Assembly: GCA_937893815.1 (NCBI GenBank)
Contig: CALCSH010000237.1
Location: 1 to 7,814 of the forward strand
Source of the DNA: an uncultured Anaerolineae bacterium
GTDB taxonomy: Bacteria > Chloroflexota > Anaerolineae > Anaerolineales > UBA11858
Reading direction: 5' to 3'
Length of the DNA: 7,814 nucleotides
In this document: positions 6,644-7,814 of the stretch, in pieces
Numbering within the stretch: position 1 is the first letter of the stretch
Layout of the letters: each line of letters starts with the position of its first letter
Translations under genes and position numbers: made by a program
Notes under the pieces: generated by a model
Told to the model about the DNA's origin: nothing
Seen by the model: only the letters and a program-made list of their open reading frames with translations
The model's database searches: none

Positions 6644-6666
6644 GAGGAAGGGAAAGGGAGAAAGAA
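6644..6666 (+). other. 23-nt homopurine tract
   Basis: Every base at 6644-6666 is A or G on the plus strand. On the coding strand it gives a pyrimidine-only stretch directly after the regulator stop codon (6667-6669), upstream of the terminator-like hairpin. It could be a C/U-rich 3'-end element (Rho or RNA-binding site) or simple low-complexity sequence. No gene is supported in 6439-6666. Confidence 0.5.
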
Positions 6667-7317
6667 CTAGAGTTTTTGCTTCTGAGCGGCGTAAACCACC
6701 AACTCACGGCGTTTATCGAAACCCAATTTATTCATAATATTATGAATATGGACATTGACTGTGCTTGGTGAAATATGCAAGGCATTCCCGATTTTAGCGT
6801 TCGAGAGACCCTGCCCTAAAAAACCAAAGACTTCTAATTCGCGCCGGGTCAGTTCTTCGATGGGCTTCTTTCCTTGTGCTGCTTCTACGGGTTGTGCGCG
6901 CACAGAATTCATCAACTTAGCCGCGATATGGGGCGGCAGATACGACTGCCCGATATCGACACTGCGGATTGCGTCCAGCAATTCTTCCGTATCAGCAGCC
7001 TTGGTCAGGTAGCCCTGCGCGCCGGCTCTGATCGCTTGCACAATTTTGTCCTGCTCTTCCAGGCTGGTGACAACCAGGATATTCACCATTGGATGCTCGG
7101 CGTGGATGGATGCAATGGCATCCAATCCATTGCCGCCGGGCATGAGCAAATCCATCAGCACCACATCGGGCTGAAGTTCAGATATGATCGCCTGAGCCTG
7201 GACGCCATTTACAGCGATACCGATCACTTCCATATCCGGTTCCGTCTCGATGGCTGCTTGCAGCGCACGCCGCATCAGGGGATGATCGTCAACAATCAAG
7301 AGGCGAATTTTCTTCAT
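6667..7317 (-). CDS. NarL/LuxR-family DNA-binding response regulator
   Basis: A complete 216-residue cytoplasmic two-component regulator of the usual length for the family. The receiver domain spans about 1-120: acidic pair Asp10-Asp11, phospho-acceptor Asp56 (VLMDLLMPGG), Thr84-Ser85 and Lys106 (GYLTK) are all present, so it should be phosphorylation-competent. A linker at about 121-153 leads to a LuxR-type helix-turn-helix at about 154-216, with LTRRELEVF, the recognition region SNAKIGNALHISPSTVNVHI and the closing MNKLGFDKRRELVVYA. The ATG overlaps the kinase stop by 4 nt (ATGA), and GGAG at 7326-7329 is 8 nt upstream. It is therefore translated with the kinase and is very probably its partner. 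Target genes cannot be read from the sequence; the neighbouring receiver/giant-protein unit is a candidate by position only. Confidence 0.97.
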   Translation of the reverse strand: MKKIRLLIVDDHPLMRRALQAAIETEPDMEVIGIAVNGVQAQAIISELQPDVVLMDLLMPGGNGLDAIASIHAEHPMVNILVVTSLEEQDKIVQAIRAGAQGYLTKAADTEELLDAIRSVDIGQSYLPPHIAAKLMNSVRAQPVEAAQGKKPIEELTRRELEVFGFLGQGLSNAKIGNALHISPSTVNVHIHNIMNKLGFDKRRELVVYAAQKQKL

Positions 7318-7814
7318 GGCAAAATCTCCACTTTCAAACGCACCGTTGTGCCAGTTCCGGGGGCAGAATCAATGCTCAGAATCCCACCCAGCTTTTCGGC
7401 GCGGACCATCATATTGGTCAAGCCCATCCCTAGATGGGGGATTTCATGCAGTTTGATTTGCCGGCTGAGCGGGGATGGAAAGCCGCGGCCATTGTCTGAA
7501 ACTTGCAGCTCTACACGTGAGGGTCTAGCTCGAATGTTGATATCGATCTGTTTTGCCTCAGCATGTCTGAGAGCGTTATTGAGCGCCTCCTGGGCAATAT
7601 AGTAAATTTCGACCTCCGTGGCCTTGGCTAAGCTCCAACGCCCCTCGATTTGGAAATGGGTTTCCACACCCACACGCCGTTCGACGTTTTCCAAACGGGC
7701 ACGCAAGATTTCCAGCAGGTCTGTTTGTTCGTCCGGCACAACCTGAAGTTCGTGCAACAGCAGCCGCAGTTCCTTGTGCGCTTGTTCAGCGCCATCGACC
7801 AAAATATCCAGGGA
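7314..7814 (-). CDS. NarX/LiaS-type sensor histidine kinase, C-terminal part
   Basis: The last 166 residues of a sensor kinase; the frame continues past the right edge, so the N-terminal sensor and the phospho-accepting histidine (HisKA_3 segment) lie outside the window. Seen here: the end of the dimerisation region (HKELRLLLHELQ), then a HATPase_c domain with N-box EALNNALRHA, G1 box SDNGRGF and G2 box LGMGLTNMMVRAEKLGG, ending with SAPGTGTTVRLKVEI. These are the ATP-binding motifs of the NarL-partner kinase class. It autophosphorylates and passes phosphate to its cognate regulator, almost certainly the product at 6667-7317, with which its stop codon overlaps by 4 nt. The signal it senses cannot be judged. 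An internal TTG at 7802 is not the real start. Confidence 0.95.
   Translation of the reverse strand, partial: SLDILVDGAEQAHKELRLLLHELQVVPDEQTDLLEILRARLENVERRVGVETHFQIEGRWSLAKATEVEIYYIAQEALNNALRHAEAKQIDINIRARPSRVELQVSDNGRGFPSPLSRQIKLHEIPHLGMGLTNMMVRAEKLGGILSIDSAPGTGTTVRLKVEILP

Noticed and set aside
6501..6737. Small frames on both strands (68 and 75 residues) across the intergenic region
   Set aside because: Both run through the perfect hairpin and into the regulator gene, with no domain. Their similar peptides come from the palindrome.
6874..7602. 242-residue plus-strand frame
   Set aside because: It is antisense to the overlapping kinase and regulator genes, whose motifs are unmistakable.

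Overview
All supported genes in this window lie on the minus strand and read from the right edge toward the left edge. The organism is a bacterium with moderate GC content. NarL-type two-component genes beside a very large Sec-exported repeat protein, with a beta-helix-like entry segment, would fit an Anaerolineae-type member of the Chloroflexota. That assignment is inference from style only, as no marker gene is present.

Layout from right to left: (1) 7314-7814, the C-terminal end of a NarX/LiaS-type sensor histidine kinase whose N-terminus lies outside the window; (2) 6667-7317, a complete NarL/LuxR-family response regulator that overlaps the kinase stop by 4 nt (ATGA); (3) 6439-6666, an intergenic region holding a perfect 24-bp inverted repeat flanked by A and T tracts (terminator-like), then an AT-rich leader; (4) 5986-6432, a stand-alone, degenerate receiver protein with no DNA-binding domain; (5) 1-5968, one uninterrupted reading frame of at least 1989 codons that starts 17 nt after the degenerate receiver and runs off the left edge.

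The giant protein has a signal peptide, a roughly 215-residue acidic low-complexity stretch, a beta-helix-like segment, a short glycine/aspartate (RTX-like) block, an autotransporter-like beta domain, seven tandem modules of about 156 residues, and at least three divergent beta-sandwich-like modules of about 90 residues. The 156-residue modules show a higher-order pattern: module n resembles module n+3 most closely, so the array seems to have grown by copying a three-module block of about 1.4 kb.

A working model (inference): the kinase and full regulator form an ordinary phosphorelay pair. The next unit couples a phosphorylation-pocket-defective receiver to production of a giant surface or extracellular protein. 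The most unusual parts are this receiver/giant-protein pairing and the super-periodic repeat array.
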